A DNA stretch of 64,000 nucleotides from Undaria pinnatifida (GCA_012845835.1 JABAKD010000019.1:3309032-3373031), one strand, 5' to 3'; shown: positions 1 to 11,865, numbered from the stretch's first letter. A program made the numbers and translations. Notes: generated from the sequence alone by a model not told the origin.

Positions 1-589
1 TACGGTAGCCCCCCCAACTTTTCTTGAACGATATCGCCGGTTTTGAAACCAGCTCCCGGCCGTATCTCCTGATATACGGTGCCCCTTGCCACTGTGACTC
101 CAATCGGTCGATAATCCTTCACGAAACAAGAAAATATGTGAAGATGTACTTTTCATGGCATCCTTCCTCGCGCCAAGCAGCCACGAAACGTTCGTTAAAA
201 AGAAAACCGCTGGTTTGGGGGAGAGGGCTGTTGTAGAATCAGTGTTCCAAGAATTGTTTTTTGGTCGTCAACATCAGAAAACTCCACCCCACGAACTAAC
301 GAACAATACATTGGTTAAAATCACAAAAATCAATAAAGAACTACGTACGTACGTGATTTACGTGTATGCGTGTAACAGGGGTTGGGTTCAGATGTGAACG
401 AGCCAGAAAAGCAGAGAACAACAAGAAAGATAGCCAAAAATACTGTAACAGAGGGCGCTGGAGAGGAGAAGAGAGGAGCCGTAGGTGTCCAGGTGTAGTA
501 GACATAGCAGGGGTGTTGGAGAGGGGCGGAGCGGAGAGGAGCGGAGAAGAGTAGTAGGTGCGCAGGTGTTTGGTTGGACAAATAGCGAA
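1..589. other. no gene recognised
   Basis: I see no recognisable gene here. About 430-560 is purine-rich with repeated GGAGAGGAGAAGAG-like words, which opens long but meaningless frames on both strands. Confidence 0.5.
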
Positions 590-1028
590 ACAGGACATTT
601 TTCCGACGATCGTTTGGGGTTAAGGTGCCCCTTTCGTTCAGAAAGAATTTTAGCCGAAAAACGTTCGACCTCTTAGACTCGTGCCACGGTAAGGCTCACC
701 CTATTTTTCGTCTGAAGCTCCTACTTTCCGGATATTTTAATTCCCCACCCAGAAATTGATTCAGAGAAAAACGAAGAAGTGCAAGGCTCCCGATGAACAA
801 ATCCCATGGCCTAGGTAATTTTTTTAAAAAGTGAGAAAAAACAAAAAGTGAAGTTCCGGCGATGTTGGGGTAAGGAGCGCACCGACGTTCAGAAAAAATT
901 TCAGCCAGAACCGTTCCACCTCTATCGTATTCCAACGACGCTGACTAGGAGCTGAGGAGCCCCGTCGGTCAGAAGAAGAAAAAATCGGCCAAAACAGTCT
1001 ACCCGCGATCGCAGCACGCCTCGAAGGG
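590..1028 (-). repeat. cluster of MITE-like repeats (family M1), one full copy and two partial heads
   Basis: Read on the minus strand, a nearly full M1 copy runs from about 948 to 676. It has the head (tacgatagaggtgg), the core phrase (ctgaacg..gctccttaaccc), the middle motif (cctaggccatgggattt) and the tail ending near the word ccgtggcacgag. Two more heads without full bodies lie at about 680-590 and 1028-955, so copies have inserted next to or into one another. Other copies lie at 2062, 5412, 24363, 25716, 30648, 33815 and 34325. No coding capacity. Confidence 0.6.
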
Positions 1029-1507
1029 CGTTCCATGCCCTCTGCACAAGCAGCGTACATTTGCTTCCGACACTAGCCCACTAATCAGGTACAGTATAAC
1101 ACCCGTGGTGAGACATTAGAGGTGCTCCACGGATGGGCACATATATCTACCCTGGTATATATACCTATATTGCTTTTTAGGACGGAGATCCACTGTTAAC
1201 GTGACCAAATCACACCCAAAACAGGAAAGCATCGCCACCTCTCAGGCGAGCTCTCCTACCCTACGACTGTGTACGACTGAGGCTCGGCATACCAGGTGAA
1301 ACCAGCCAACAAAACAAGGTTGAGTCAGTCAAACGCTATTAAACAAAAGGCGGATGCTTTTTGGCCCCTTTTCGTGGTCGCCTGATAACAAGTGGATCTC
1401 CGTAAATAAATGCTTTTCATCATCACCACGTTGTTTACTACTTTCCAGCGCAACTGGCTCAACTCGTAGGTGGCTTTATTTACCCTCAGTGTCCATCCGG
1501 ACAACAA
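1029..1507. other. intergenic, nothing recognised
   Basis: No plausible gene, RNA or clear repeat was recognised in this stretch. Confidence 0.4.
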
Positions 1508-2074
1508 ATGTTCACAGGTGACATCCCTCCCCCCCCCCTCTCCGGTGGGTTAGCCAGGTGTGCTAAAAACGAACGTGGGAACGCACCTGCGCCCGCCATG
1601 CACGATACCACTTCCGAGCGAAGTAGCCTCGAATTATGGCTTGCGCACGTGACAAGCGCGTTTTCACTATCCAGTTCCTGGAAGAGGAGGAAGAAAGCAC
1701 GACGAAAGAGGGCGCGGTGGGGCCATGGGACTCCTCCAGATCCTGAGGCCGCTTCTATTTGGTTGAATTCGCCCCTTTGGGGGCTCCAGGGTACAACATT
1801 GACCGAAACGAGCGAAAGGTTTCAGCATCAGGGTCGCGCGACGCAGTCCGGGGTGTACTGTGGTAAGGGGTTTGCCAGAGCTACATTGCAAGGATACATC
1901 CGACATTGCCGCATCATGTTGCTACCGGGCGTGTCGGAGATTTACGTTTGTACGGGTTTTCTATATGTGTTGAAGCTTATTGGTTTAGGGTCCACCGCTG
2001 CTGCGCGCTCCGACCAGACAGTTGTAAAGACCGCTCTTGGCATGGCTTTGGTCGCTAGACGCGTGCTACGATAG
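1508..2074 (+). CDS. hypothetical ORF, 188 codons, doubtful
   Basis: An ATG-initiated open frame of 188 residues that I do not recognise. It is Pro-rich at the N terminus, has a basic patch near residues 60-70 (KRRKKARRKR) and shows no convincing domain or transmembrane pattern. Its last codons run into the head of an M1 repeat at 2062, so at least the C terminus is supplied by mobile DNA. It may be a chance frame or an exon of a larger gene. Length is the only evidence. Confidence 0.18.
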   Translation: MFTGDIPPPPLSGGLARCAKNERGNAPAPAMHDTTSERSSLELWLAHVTSAFSLSSSWKRRKKARRKRARWGHGTPPDPEAASIWLNSPLWGLQGTTLTETSERFQHQGRATQSGVYCGKGFARATLQGYIRHCRIMLLPGVSEIYVCTGFLYVLKLIGLGSTAAARSDQTVVKTALGMALVARRVLR

Positions 2075-2322
2075 AGGTATACCTTTTTTTGGCGAAAATT
2101 TTTTCTGAACGACGGCGCTCCTTAACCCAAAATCGTCGGGTAAAAAAAAGAATAGGCCATTATTTTTGCATGAAGAATCTCGTAGTGTGCCTAGGCCATG
2201 GGATTTTTCATCCGCGATAAAGCAGGTTTATTTTGCTCCGAATAAGTTGTTGGGAGGGGTATGAAGTTCCCAAAATTGAGGAATCATACAGAAAAAAAGG
2301 AGGTGCACCGTGCTTAGACGTG
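2062..2322 (+). repeat. MITE-like repeat M1, full copy
   Basis: The copy begins cgtgctacgatagaggtata and continues with the core ctgaacgacggcgctcctta and aaaatcgtcgg. Then come ctcgtagtgtgcctaggcc and catgggatttttcatccg, and the copy ends with ggaggtgcaccgtgcttag. The end is a degraded inverted form of the head, as expected of a short terminal-inverted-repeat element. About 260 bp, non-coding. Confidence 0.65.
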
Positions 2323-2335
2323 CAAACTCTACTGC

Positions 2336-2603
2336 ACGTGCAAATTCTACTGTACGAGTATATTTGTGGCAGGACTAGCTCATGGGAATGATGGTCGGGT
2401 TGCGGGAACAAACGTCTTCGAAGTCACGTTTTGGGTGAGATATTGAGTTTCACGTGTTAGGAATTCAGAATTTTTTTGCTGCACTCCCAGCGATGGGTGA
2501 CTCCTGGGTCCCCAAAAGTGCTAACATATCAGTTCAGGGGAGGTTGCTCATATCTCGCTTCGCGTTCGGCCGTGCTTCTGGTCGTACAGTAGAATTTGCA
2601 CGA
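2336..2603. repeat. inverted repeat with 20-bp arms, ~230-bp spacer
   Basis: The arm acgtgcaaattctactgtac (2336-2355) recurs as its reverse complement at 2584-2603 with one mismatch. A shorter direct version (acgtgcaaactctactgcac) lies just before the left arm. The ~268-bp unit could be a small terminal-inverted-repeat element, but I found no target duplication. Confidence 0.4.
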
Positions 2604-2904
2604 GAAACAGTGAGCCCAATTTAGCCGGTCTCATATAATACGGCGCACAGTGACAAGCATATCGAATAAACCTGGAAGTGGTCCGTATTTTGCTAGCTGA
2701 AACGGCACTCACATGCGTATGCCCGCACGCACAGTCCTCCCGCGTGGATACATCGCCCCCAAGCCCAGCAAGATGACTACGGCACATCGTTTTTGCGTGT
2801 GCTACACTACTGCATTAAGGACCTACTCTTAATCCAAGCGGCTTGGCCCCCAAAAGGAGGCTCAATTGCAACCTTGTCTATACATGTAAAAGATGCATAT
2901 TTTC

Positions 2905-5900
2905 TTATGGCATGCTGTTCTCCAGCGGACTAGCTTTTTTTCTCTTGATTTCGGCCGTGGGGTAAGCAAATGGGTCCGTCGATAAAACTACGACGCATGT
3001 CTGAATCCCGGCCAAAGCTCCGAGGCGCGTGCTGTAAGCACTCAAAGTCGCTGAGCTGGCTCTCTTGTCAAGAGGTTTTGTCCCGCCTCGCTCAGTCGAG
3101 CAGGGGTACGAATAGCTATCCACATACCTTCGTACGATGGAGGTGCGCCCACGCGCCAAGCGCCCGCGCATGTGAGCCTGGAGGCGCACTGCAGCGTACA
3201 TCCGTCGCTTTCTCTCGTCGGCCTTGGCAAGCAGTTCCTTCGCATTTTTTCGTGGCTGGCAGCCGGGTTTCCACCGAAACAAAGGGAGGCCGCGGAGAAA
3301 AGGATTGAGGTCGGTTTTCGGCTAGGTTTAGTATGCCAGATATCTTCAGTGTCGACCTAGGGAAATTCAGAGTGCAGTACAAGTTGAGGGAATGGAGTTT
3401 GAACCCCCGATACAAAAGTATCCAAGCTTTGGGCGAAGGCATGCTTGGAAGTTAGAGTCGGCAAAGTGATATCTGGGTAGTAAAACGTTCCACGTGTCAT
3501 CCGCGCTGCGCGCTGGGCGATCGTTTCCTTGTTATCGCGGGTTGAGGTATCGTCCCGTCAGAAATCAGACGCAACACACGAGGTTTATCGTTTCATCACG
3601 CCGGGGGGATTCTGGAGACGCAACGGGTGCATGATACCCATCTGCTTCTGGAATGTCCATCGCTCTGCGCCTTGACTTCTTGACCTTTTCCCCCCCTAAA
3701 GTGCGTAAGGCTTTTGTCAATGTCTCATCGATTCTACTCAATGAGCGTGACTATACTTCTGGTTCTGGTCGCATCATGTGTGTGTTCTAGTTGCAAAACC
3801 TTCTACAGAATGCACCTGGAACCCAAAGTACGCCTGCGCCGGCTCGGACAGCTGCATGCTGTGGCACAGCTCCGCCATAAAACGCCTCCCTATCCCTGGA
3901 CAGCCGGTAACGTTCAGGCTTGATAACGCTGTGCAGTTCATCGCGATGCCGGCAACACCCCCCTCCGTTATCGCAGCGCACCCCGCCAGACTGAGATACT
4001 GCGCGTTCATGCTGCAAAGGGCGCGCAGAGCCGAGTCGTCCACGCGCTCACACCCTCCCACGTCGAGCTCGGTCAAGCTTTTCAGCCCGCTCGCGAGTCC
4101 TGCAAGCCCGCGCGCGTTAACCTTTTTTCGGAGAGTGGTTTGCAACAAAAAGCGGATCGGCGTTCTTGTGTTGCAGGGGGTTTGCAGCAAAACGGGGCGG
4201 CGTCCTTCCTGTGTGATCCGTTTCGTGGTCGCCGATCGACACCGTGCGCCGTCCTTTCGGCGAGAAGGACACGCGTGTGGAGGAGTTTGACCGGATCGTT
4301 TGAAGGAGCTCCTCACGCTATCGTCATCTGGTTTTGCAGAGCTTGGGACCTACCCTGCCTGACAGGCGCAAAACACCGGGACATTCACCTATGATCGGTA
4401 TTAACGCTTATACAACTTCAAATGAATGTAAAGTCACACAATTCTCAAGTATTGCGCTCCTAAAGCGTGGTTGAATTTTTATGGAGATAAACGTTGGTAG
4501 GGATAAAAAACAATGGGTATTCATGTCCAATTTCGACCCCGCTGCTGAGCGTGTATATCCACCGCAGAGCTCAACCGGAATTGTTGGAAACTACTCCTTG
4601 TCATACAAGCCTCTCCGACTCGGCATCCCTACTGCACCTGGGCGCACTCCGCTATATTCAGGTGCCGGAGCCCCTTGCAGCCCTTCGCCAGCTCCCTAAG
4701 GTCGCTGTTCCCGACGCCACCGCAGCCCGACAAACTGAGATCCCGCAACTCCGTGCACCCACGAGCCAAAGCGCGAACGCTCTTACCCGTAATGGAACCA
4801 CACCCCGTCAACATCAGTTTTTCTAGCCTTGGGCAGCCGCGCGCCACGGCCAGCAGACCAGGGTCCTTCGGTGAGCGTACGGGAGAAAAGCGGGAGAAAA
4901 CAGAGAAAACATTAGTCTCCATCCTAGGGTATTTCTGCCGGCAGGGAGGGAGCAACCCGAGCATTTCTGAAACGTAGAAATTGTGGGGGCAACGCACGAA
5001 GATGCTTAGGCAATAATCGTGTGTTTTACACATACTTCATGCAGTACACCACGCCCAGGTCAGATATTCCGCTAACTTCTCACGCGATGCTTAGCGTTAC
5101 GCCAGGTGCGCGTAACGGGTGACCCATGCTAAGGCGGTATCGGCGCACCAACCATTTTTTTTTCCCGGCAAAGTTGTTGGTTTGAAGAAACACTCCAATG
5201 GATGGAATATCTTACCCAAAAACTTACTTTTACCAAAAAACGAAAAGAGCAAGCCGATCCACAAATCCAAGGCCTCGTACGGCGTACACAAAAAAAATGA
5301 ATATTGCCAAAACAAGAACGAAATTCATCCGATTTTGGCTTAAGGAGCCCCATCATTAAGAAACCCGGTTCTGCCAAAAAGGGGTATACATTACACCTTG
5401 ATCGTAGCACGCGTCGAATCTCCGATTGCAACGACACTTGCGCTGACATACCTCCCTTTCCTCCTTTGGAACCGGACCCACGTTTTGGGTGGACAATAAA
5501 CCATGGATTAATGTGGGGTATTTTGAGCAGTGGTAAGCAACGTTAAACCTGCCGCACCTGCGCGTGGGAACACCCAAAGGCGTCGAGCCCCTTCAGCTGA
5601 TGACAGCTTCGGCCTAATTGTATCAAGGCTCGATCGCCGTACTCCCCCACCCTTTCGCAGCGACTGATGTTCAGGTAAGTTAGTCCCGGGCACATTTTCG
5701 CCAGCTCGGCCACCCCGGTGTCACTCACGTGCGGACAGCTCTCCAGCGATAGTGATTTCAAGGACCTAAGAGGGTTTCCAATAAAATCAGGTGGCACAGG
5801 GGGGGAGCGGGGGGGGTATTCATTATCACTCATGACCATAGTCTCAAGGTCATAGAACCTTGCACCTCTGCAGTGCCGGTACGAAGCGCGTCGGGTTTTC

Positions 5901-6747
5901 ACCGACCAGCGCGGGGTGGACCACGGGGCCCATGAGGTATTCGTGCACCAATGGGGGGCACAAAGCCCAAGGGTTAAACTGGTCGGGTTACGGAGTGCGC
6001 AGCTGAAATCCATCACACGCTTAAGAACGGGATTTCCCTGACGTTAGGCGTTTCGTGTTTCAATACCAGCGGCGTTTATGCTTTTGTAAGGCGTTCCTAT
6101 GTCCCAGGGGCGGTGCCCTCTTACCAACAGCCTCCGCCGATGACTCGAAGACCGACGTCGGTAAGACGGGTGCAACCGGTAAAGTCAAGCTGCTCAATTT
6201 TGTCGCAGCAAATGGCCAACGATCTCAGCCCGATGTTTGTGATGCTGTTGCAACCGCTCACGTTGAGCTCGCGCAGGGCCGTTGTGTGTCGCGCGATGCA
6301 CCACAGCCCCACATCTGTAACCTGCAAGAATAAAAAGCAAAAAAACAAAAGATGACCCGACTTTGGCTGGTGATGATGTATTGTGCGCGCATGTGTTGGA
6401 AAGGCACGCGTGGAACCCAGAAAAGGGTTATCAGAAAAGGGTTATTAATGGTGCCTTGCTCGTGACTTCAACTGTGTGTCGTTACAGATTGCTGCACGGC
6501 CGCTACAAAGCGCAGGTAGCAGTATCAATAAATAGCGCTCTGTCCATGCTTCGCCCCCCCCGCCCCCTCCCTTAATATTTGCTACCACTTGTGTGCGCAA
6601 ATTGTTGGTCGGTTCTCGACAATGTCGGCCCACCTCGACACAATCGCGCAGGCTGAGTCCGATCATGTCGGGCCTGAGCTTGCAGACCTCCTGCACCACC
6701 GCGTCTGTCACAGGCCGGCCCGTCTCCGTCTGGTGTACACACAGGTC
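2905..6747 (-). CDS. leucine-rich-repeat (AMN1/FBXL-type) protein with C-terminal IQ motif, 7 exons, 5' end missing
   Basis: Spliced minus-strand exons: 6747-6634, 6321-6125, 5765-5558, 4865-4638, 4121-3816, 3255-3128 and 3031-2905 (stop). All introns are GT..AG and codon phase is kept at every junction, giving about 435 residues. Exons 1-5 encode tandem cysteine-containing LRRs of about 26 residues, of the form C-x2-(I/V)-(T/S)-D-x-G-L..L..L-x-L-x-x-C, for example GCTRLTDVGL and ESCPHVSDTGV. This is the pattern of the SCF adaptors FBXL2/Grr1 and of AMN1. Exon 6 is basic and carries an IQ motif (AAVRLQAHMRGRLARGR), the usual calmodulin or myosin-light-chain site. Exon 7 gives a short tail ending ENSMP. 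No F-box exon was found upstream, so E3-ligase function is not shown. The LRR assignment is firm; exon 7 is the least certain. Confidence 0.83.
5125..5412 (-). repeat. MITE-like repeat M1 inside an intron of the LRR gene
   Basis: Read on the minus strand it starts cgtgctacgatcaaggtg and contains the core gatggggctccttaagccaa. It has the diverged middle motif gaggccttggatttgtgg and ends tggttggtgcgccgatacc...agcatgg. It lies wholly within the intron 4866-5557 in the same orientation as the gene. It is one of the more diverged copies. Confidence 0.55.
5795..6010 (+). repeat. dispersed repeat D1 (second copy near 32020-32230)
   Basis: The segment after the G-run shares ordered words with 32020-32230: gaccatag, tgccgg.acg, cgtcg.gttttcacc and accag. 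One copy is in an LRR-gene intron, the other in an ABC1-kinase intron. Neither encodes anything recognisable. Confidence 0.4.
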
Positions 6748-6839
6748 CTGCGTAAAGGGGGAGGGTGCATGTAGACGTAGGTCAAGGCTAGGTAAGGGGG
6801 TCGCTTCTAGGGTCGCCCTGTACATTTGATCAACGCCAC

Positions 6840-7110
6840 GACAAGTTGTTTTTGGGCGGGGGGCTTTTTTCTGCTGTGGCCCCCGGAGTCACTCGCGCGA
6901 GTAGTGACCCCCTGTTCCTTTGCGGTCTCAAGATTGTTTGGTGCTACTTTCGTTTCGCGACGTTGTGCATCCGCAATGCAATAGTTGGCCATGCTGCCTG
7001 CGCCAAGCATGTCGTATACAGTCGTTTCGTCGGTGAAGTACAGAGTCACTCGTGCGAGTGGCTTAGACCCGGTTGTAGCGAAAAAATGATCTGGGGTATC
7101 CCCCTACCGT
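6840..7110 (+). repeat. dispersed repeat D2 with CACTCGCGCGAGTG palindromes
   Basis: The unit contains cggagtcactcgcgcgagta, then ccccctgttcctttg, gcaatgcaat, gcgccaagc, cgtcggtgaag and a second agagtcactcgtgcgagtgg about 160 bp later. The same order of words recurs at 25440-25690 and 44945-45180. It is non-coding; the long plus-strand frame here exists only because of the repeat. Confidence 0.6.
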
Positions 7111-7672
7111 GGCCTTGCTCACTTGCAGCCTTGGCCTTTGGTGTTTTGCGGTTTCAGAACATGGATCGCCTGCATGTGGGATTGCACTTTTGTTATACTT
7201 GCACCGCCAAGGAAAAAAATCGGTTTGTGACCGAGAAACAGAGCCAATGGCGCCAGTGGTCTATATTCCGTAGTGAAAGTATGGGTCTCCCCCCCCCCCC
7301 CCTCCACGGCAACCATGGTCTGTGTTGGCTGTGAAGACCTGTTAACGTGGGCGTTCGACTCATGGATCGGCATATGGTCGCATTTGGTAGTTTGAAATTG
7401 CATCGACACAAGGACAACGAGAGTTTACACCGCAGGTGTCAGCTGTATCTGGCAGCGGTGGTTTTGCGCATCTCCGTTTCTCGCGTGTATACGAATAAAA
7501 AACACCAACGATAAGGATGGCTTATACCACTGGGCGTTCGGAGGGGTCCGTAGGGATGTCGCTGGCAGCATAACAGCCAGCGTTGTGACACTGCTGTCAA
7601 CTTTTAACTTATACCTGGTACATAAGAGCACCCGCAACAATCTGCGTGGGTATGGGCGGCTCAACTGGAAGC
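7111..7672. other. spacer between LRR gene and LTR element
   Basis: No gene was recognised. There is a run of C at 7291-7301 and no convincing repeat. It may hold upstream exons or the promoter of the LRR gene, which I could not identify. Confidence 0.35.
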
Positions 7673-7677
7673 AGTTG

Positions 7678-7946
7678 TGTTGATTGTCCTCATGAACATG
7701 ACGGTTATGATCCATCTTGTATCATGGAGTTCCGTATGTTGGTAAGGGATTCATGTATAAGGTGTAAGGGGATTGTTTGGCCGGATGTTTCCCGGCATGA
7801 TTTGGGCTGTCACTCGTAGTTTTGCTCCATATGAGACCGAGTCAGGCTCGACGGCTGGATAATATAAGAGTTCTGTGTCACCGTCTGGAGTCATCATCAC
7901 GCCTTCCCGCGCTAGCTACGCGTACACCTTTAGAGATCTATCAACA
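7678..7946 (+). repeat. 5' LTR of the LARD-like element
   Basis: Starts TGTTGATTGTCC and ends CTATCAACA. It lacks the 5 bases (ccatga region) present at the matching point of the 3' LTR near 11719. Preceded by the target duplication AGTTG. Confidence 0.9.
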
Positions 7947-8019
7947 CACTAGTGAGTTAGCTGGTTGATTTCTATTGGTAAGCGAAGCCAAGGCCAGCCT
8001 ACAGAGGTGGGCAAGAGCC

Positions 8020-8292
8020 ATGTCAGGTCCGGGGGATTCTGGCATTACTGCTGTAGATTATTTAAGAGAGGATATAAAACGGCTCAAGATCCAGATAGCA
8101 TTGCAGAATCGGGAGAGAGAGGTCGGACTCGCAGAGGCAGCCCTGCGGGCGTCGTATGCTGAAGAGGTGTATGGCCTGACTTCGTTTTGGTCCTGGCGGG
8201 TGTCGATGATGCATGACGCATTACGACTTCTCCGCGAGGAGCACGAGCTTCACGCAAATGTAGTGCGGAAAATGGACGAAAAAGTGATTTAA
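8020..8292 (+). CDS. gag-like or accessory ORF inside the LARD-like element
   Basis: An ATG frame of 90 residues that begins 73 bp after the 5' LTR. The protein is charged and predicted helical, with repeated heptad-like Leu/Ile spacing (YLREDIKRLKIQIALQNRE and ALRLLREEHELHANVV), so a coiled coil is likely. Its place matches that of a gag gene, but no nucleocapsid zinc knuckle is visible and the frame closes just before a GA microsatellite. It is either a decayed gag remnant or an unrelated short ORF. I do not recognise a family. Confidence 0.35.
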   Translation: MSGPGDSGITAVDYLREDIKRLKIQIALQNREREVGLAEAALRASYAEEVYGLTSFWSWRVSMMHDALRLLREEHELHANVVRKMDEKVI

Positions 8293-8295
8293 TTC

Positions 8296-8365
8296 GAGGA
8301 GAGAAGAGAGAGAGCGAGAGAGAGAGCGAGAGAGAGAGCGAGAGAGAGAAGAGAGAGATAAGGAG
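8296..8365. repeat. (GA)n microsatellite
   Basis: An imperfect GAGAGAGC/GAGAGAGA tract within the LARD-like element, directly after the gag-like ORF. Confidence 0.85.
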
Positions 8366-8561
8366 AGTAAGGGCGTTTCGCCCCAGCAGCAACTGCGCGG
8401 TCCCAGCAAAGCCAAACATGAGCCGAAGCTGGTAGATCTGCATGGCGCTGGTGGCGACGGCGCTGGAAAGAAACAGTTGTTGCAGAGGCAGCAGCTGCCC
8501 CAGACGCCCCATCTGCAGGAAAGGCAGTCGTCAGAGGATTGCTACGCAAACAAAGAAGAAT

Positions 8562-8660
8562 TGCCGCCGCAACCGCCGTCAACGCCGCCGCCGCCGCCAC
8601 CGCCGCCGCCGCCGCCACCGCCGCCGCTGCTGCCGTCGTCACCACCGTTACCGCCGCAAC
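8562..8660. repeat. CCG trinucleotide tract
   Basis: Runs of CCG/CCA inside the element. They create Pro-rich, Arg-rich and Gly-rich frames in different registers, none of which I regard as coding. Confidence 0.8.
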
Positions 8661-11591
8661 AGCCACTGTGTCTGCAAGCCCGCAGTACAGCCAGGCCTGT
8701 GCCTGAATCTGTGGCTACTTTATTTTGTACAAGAGAAGAGAAAAGGAGAGATAGGATTACTTGGCCGGCTGGTGCCGGGAGAGAGGTTGAGGAGATTTTG
8801 AGCGCGATGGAACACGCGTTTGAATTCTGGAACAACGTTAAGAGAGCGGTGGTGGGCACTGGTGGAAGGGTCTGCACCATCGATTGGGGGTCGGAGCATG
8901 GACGCGAAAGGAGGAGATGCCCAAAACGAGCGCGAGTGAAGGAGAAAGGAACAACGGGCCATCAGCGAGGGCTTAGGCCCGCACCAGGCACGTGATATTT
9001 CCTTTATTTTGCTTGCTGCTGATGATTTTTTTGTTTTGGCTTTCTTCATGTTGATTTGAGAATTACGAACCACCTCCCAAGATTGAGATTGATTGAGAGT
9101 GAAGGATGACTGAAGTGGTATGTAGTAGTAGACGTACTGCAGAACTAACATGTCTGATTTCGTGTTGTGGCTGCCTGGCGGAGCGCCCGGGCAGGGCACA
9201 GTAAGTCGGAGTTGAGTTTTATACGTGAAAGTGAAATGCTGAAAGAATGCATACACAGCAGTACATGTTGTATCATATCATATCATCGGTACAGCAGAGT
9301 ACAGCAGTATGAAAATTGCGTGAATCAATTACTTGCAAAATTTAGTGTAGGGGTCGTAGAGGTACGTTTTCGCGTGTATGCCGAGCAATACTAAAAATAC
9401 AAGCACGCCCCTTGAAGACTATGCATGATGAGCAGTACAGGAGTGATCAACCTGTGTTGCTAGTAGTGCCCTTTGAGCTGGGATTTTGCTTGGTTTATGG
9501 TGCTGCTGACTCACTGCTGAACATGGTGTTGCATGATGTTGTACGTACTGCCAACTTGCAAGTTGTCGGTATATTGAACCGTCGTCGAAATGCCGACAAA
9601 TGTGTACGTTATTTGCTGCATTATTTTGCATCTTTGATTATATTTGCATGCAAAGCATTGTTGTACTTGCATCGGCATTCTAAGAGTAGTTTTGTCCCGT
9701 CAAGGTATTTTTGGACTACAGTAGTAATGGGTGTATAAGTCCTTGACAGCTGTCCGTCAAGTCCGTCAAGGGGCAAGAGTGCCGTCAACTGATGTACCCG
9801 GCATGTCCTTGACGTGTGACGTTCCCCATTTGTAGTGTAGAAACAGCATGCAGTACTACAGCAGTACACCCCGTGCTATCCGCACGTCTGTTGGTAGTTA
9901 TCGATACAAGAGGATACGAGTACGAACGATACACCAGCACGATCGATTGTACATTGACTTGTCTGCGAGTATATGATACGCCCAGATACTGCCTGCGTTG
10001 CGGATCATTGCACAACAGTGGAGTACCCCCCAGTGTAGCATTGCGATACTGCTATTGCTAAAGATATTCACGCAGGTATAGTCTAACGGGTATGAGTATA
10101 GAGGGCTCTTGGTGAGCAATCTGAAAACAGAACAACTGAGCATATGCGAGGGATTCTTGATGAAAAGAGTAGTTCAACCTATGCCGACCTAATCGCTCGA
10201 TTGCACGATCCATCCGCTGCTTGTGTGAAGTCAATCTTGCGCCAGGAATGGCTACTTCATTCAGGAGGATAGACTAGAGTGCCCGAGCTGCGGCGATGCC
10301 ATGAGACCGGAAAGAGGCTGCCGCAGCGGAGGGACCACCAGCAGTAGTGTTTGGGGCATTGGGGTTGAAATGACTGGGTATGATGCTGGGTGATTGTGAT
10401 TTTGTTGTTCGAACGTTGATTGTCAGCCTGCTTGAGATGGACTTGATTGTTTTTCTTGTTTTTGTCATAGGATGAGGATTGTTTATTGTTGGTATGACAA
10501 ATCTCGGCCAATGACAAATCGCCCGAGATTGAACAGACCACGAGCTGCGCAGAGGCGCGTTCGGTCTAGTTCGAGTATTCGTGACTTGAGTACGAGTATT
10601 GTCCCGCTGACGCGTTGGTTATGCGTTGTCTGATCGCGCGGACTTACCCCATGCTTGAAATATGTATAGCACCGATGTTATGCATACTCGTCAGGAATAA
10701 CGAAGTACTATGGTTTGATTTTGCGAGTTGATTACCATGTCTGTTTGAGTCGGTACCGCCGTATTGGACAATGCCGTTTGTTCTGGCAGACACCATGAAA
10801 ATGGTGATGTTCTCGCGGTATGTGTGGATTTTATTGTCCCCGGGTCTGGTACGACGTACATTGCGGTTTTCGAGCATAACGAGGAGGCGAAGAACCTGGC
10901 ACAAAACCCAGTGTGTACGTCGAACTCGAAGTACATCGACGTGCGAACCCCCGTTTTGCGGGAGCTTATTTTAGGGGGGAGATATTTGGTTACCTGGTAT
11001 TATTCGAGTTTGAGTTTTTGAGCACAGTGCAACATCCCGCCGCTACGTGTGCTACACATTTCGTCATGCACGGAGGAGGGGGGATGCTTTTCGCCGTGCA
11101 GTGAGCAGAGTACGATTAAATCGAGTTTCTATGGTTGTTTGCGTTTTCGTATAATAATACGGAGTTTGTTTTTCCTGGTTCAGCTTGTAGGCCCCGTACT
11201 GAGTAATAGTATCTCGAGGAAATCGGGGATAATCAGTGAGTTTATTTGAGCCATAAATCCGAAGAAAAAGGCCGTTTTCGGTGGCTAATTTCGAGGATGA
11301 CGCCGTTTTTACCTGGTCATTTCCGAGAATATAATTATTGCCGTTTTCACCTGGCAATAGTTTTCGAGAGTAGTTCATGTTTGCAGCATGAGACTGTTGT
11401 TACTTGGTTTGAGACTTGGAGGACTTGTTGAATTGAGGACTGGAATTTTGGTTTCGAGTTTGTTGGAGTTCTGAGTTTGATATAAGTTCATTACGATATG
11501 ACGATGTATCAACCCTGCGATGTCGTGCCTTGTCATGCACAAAGCAGGGGGGATATTAAGTGTATTCGTCGTGTATAATGAGGAGGGGGGA

Positions 11592-11865
11592 TGTTGATTG
11601 TCCTCATGAACATGACGGTTATGATCCATCTTGTATCATGGAGTTCCGTATGTTGGTAAGGGATTCATGTATAAGGTGTAAGGGGATTGTTTGGCCGGAT
11701 GTTTCCCGGCATGATTTGCCATGAGCTGTCACTCGTAGTTTTGCTCCATATGAGACCGAGTCAAGCTCGACGGCTGGATAATATAAGAGTTCTGTGTCAC
11801 CGTCTGGAGTCATCATCACGCCTTCCCGCGCCAGCTACGCGTACACCTTTAGAGATCTATCAACA
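11592..11865 (+). repeat. 3' LTR of the LARD-like element
   Basis: Starts TGTTGATTGTCC directly after the polypurine tract and ends CTATCAACA. It is followed by the target duplication AGTTG (11866-11870). Confidence 0.9.

Larger units (their letters stand above)
7678..11865 (+). mobile_element. non-autonomous LTR retrotransposon (LARD-like), complete with LTRs and target-site duplication
   Basis: Two direct repeats, 7678-7946 (269 bp) and 11592-11865 (274 bp), differ by a 5-bp indel and very few substitutions. Each begins TGTTGATTG and ends ATCAACA, the TG..CA form of LTRs. The 5 bp before (AGTTG, 7673-7677) and after (AGTTG, 11866-11870) match exactly as a target duplication. A purine tract (gaggagggggga) abuts the 3' LTR. 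The 3.6-kb interior has only a short coiled-coil-like ORF near its 5' end and no reverse transcriptase, integrase or protease. It therefore fits a large retrotransposon derivative mobilised in trans. I could not identify a standard TGG-starting primer-binding site after the 5' LTR. Near-identical LTRs imply recent insertion. Confidence 0.9.

Noticed and set aside
6846-7334. 162-codon plus-strand ORF
   Set aside because: It lies over dispersed repeat D2, which is non-coding at its other copies.
8442-8995. Arg-rich and Pro-rich plus-strand ORFs and a Gly-rich minus-strand ORF
   Set aside because: They overlap a CCG repeat inside the LARD-like element and have no ordered domain.
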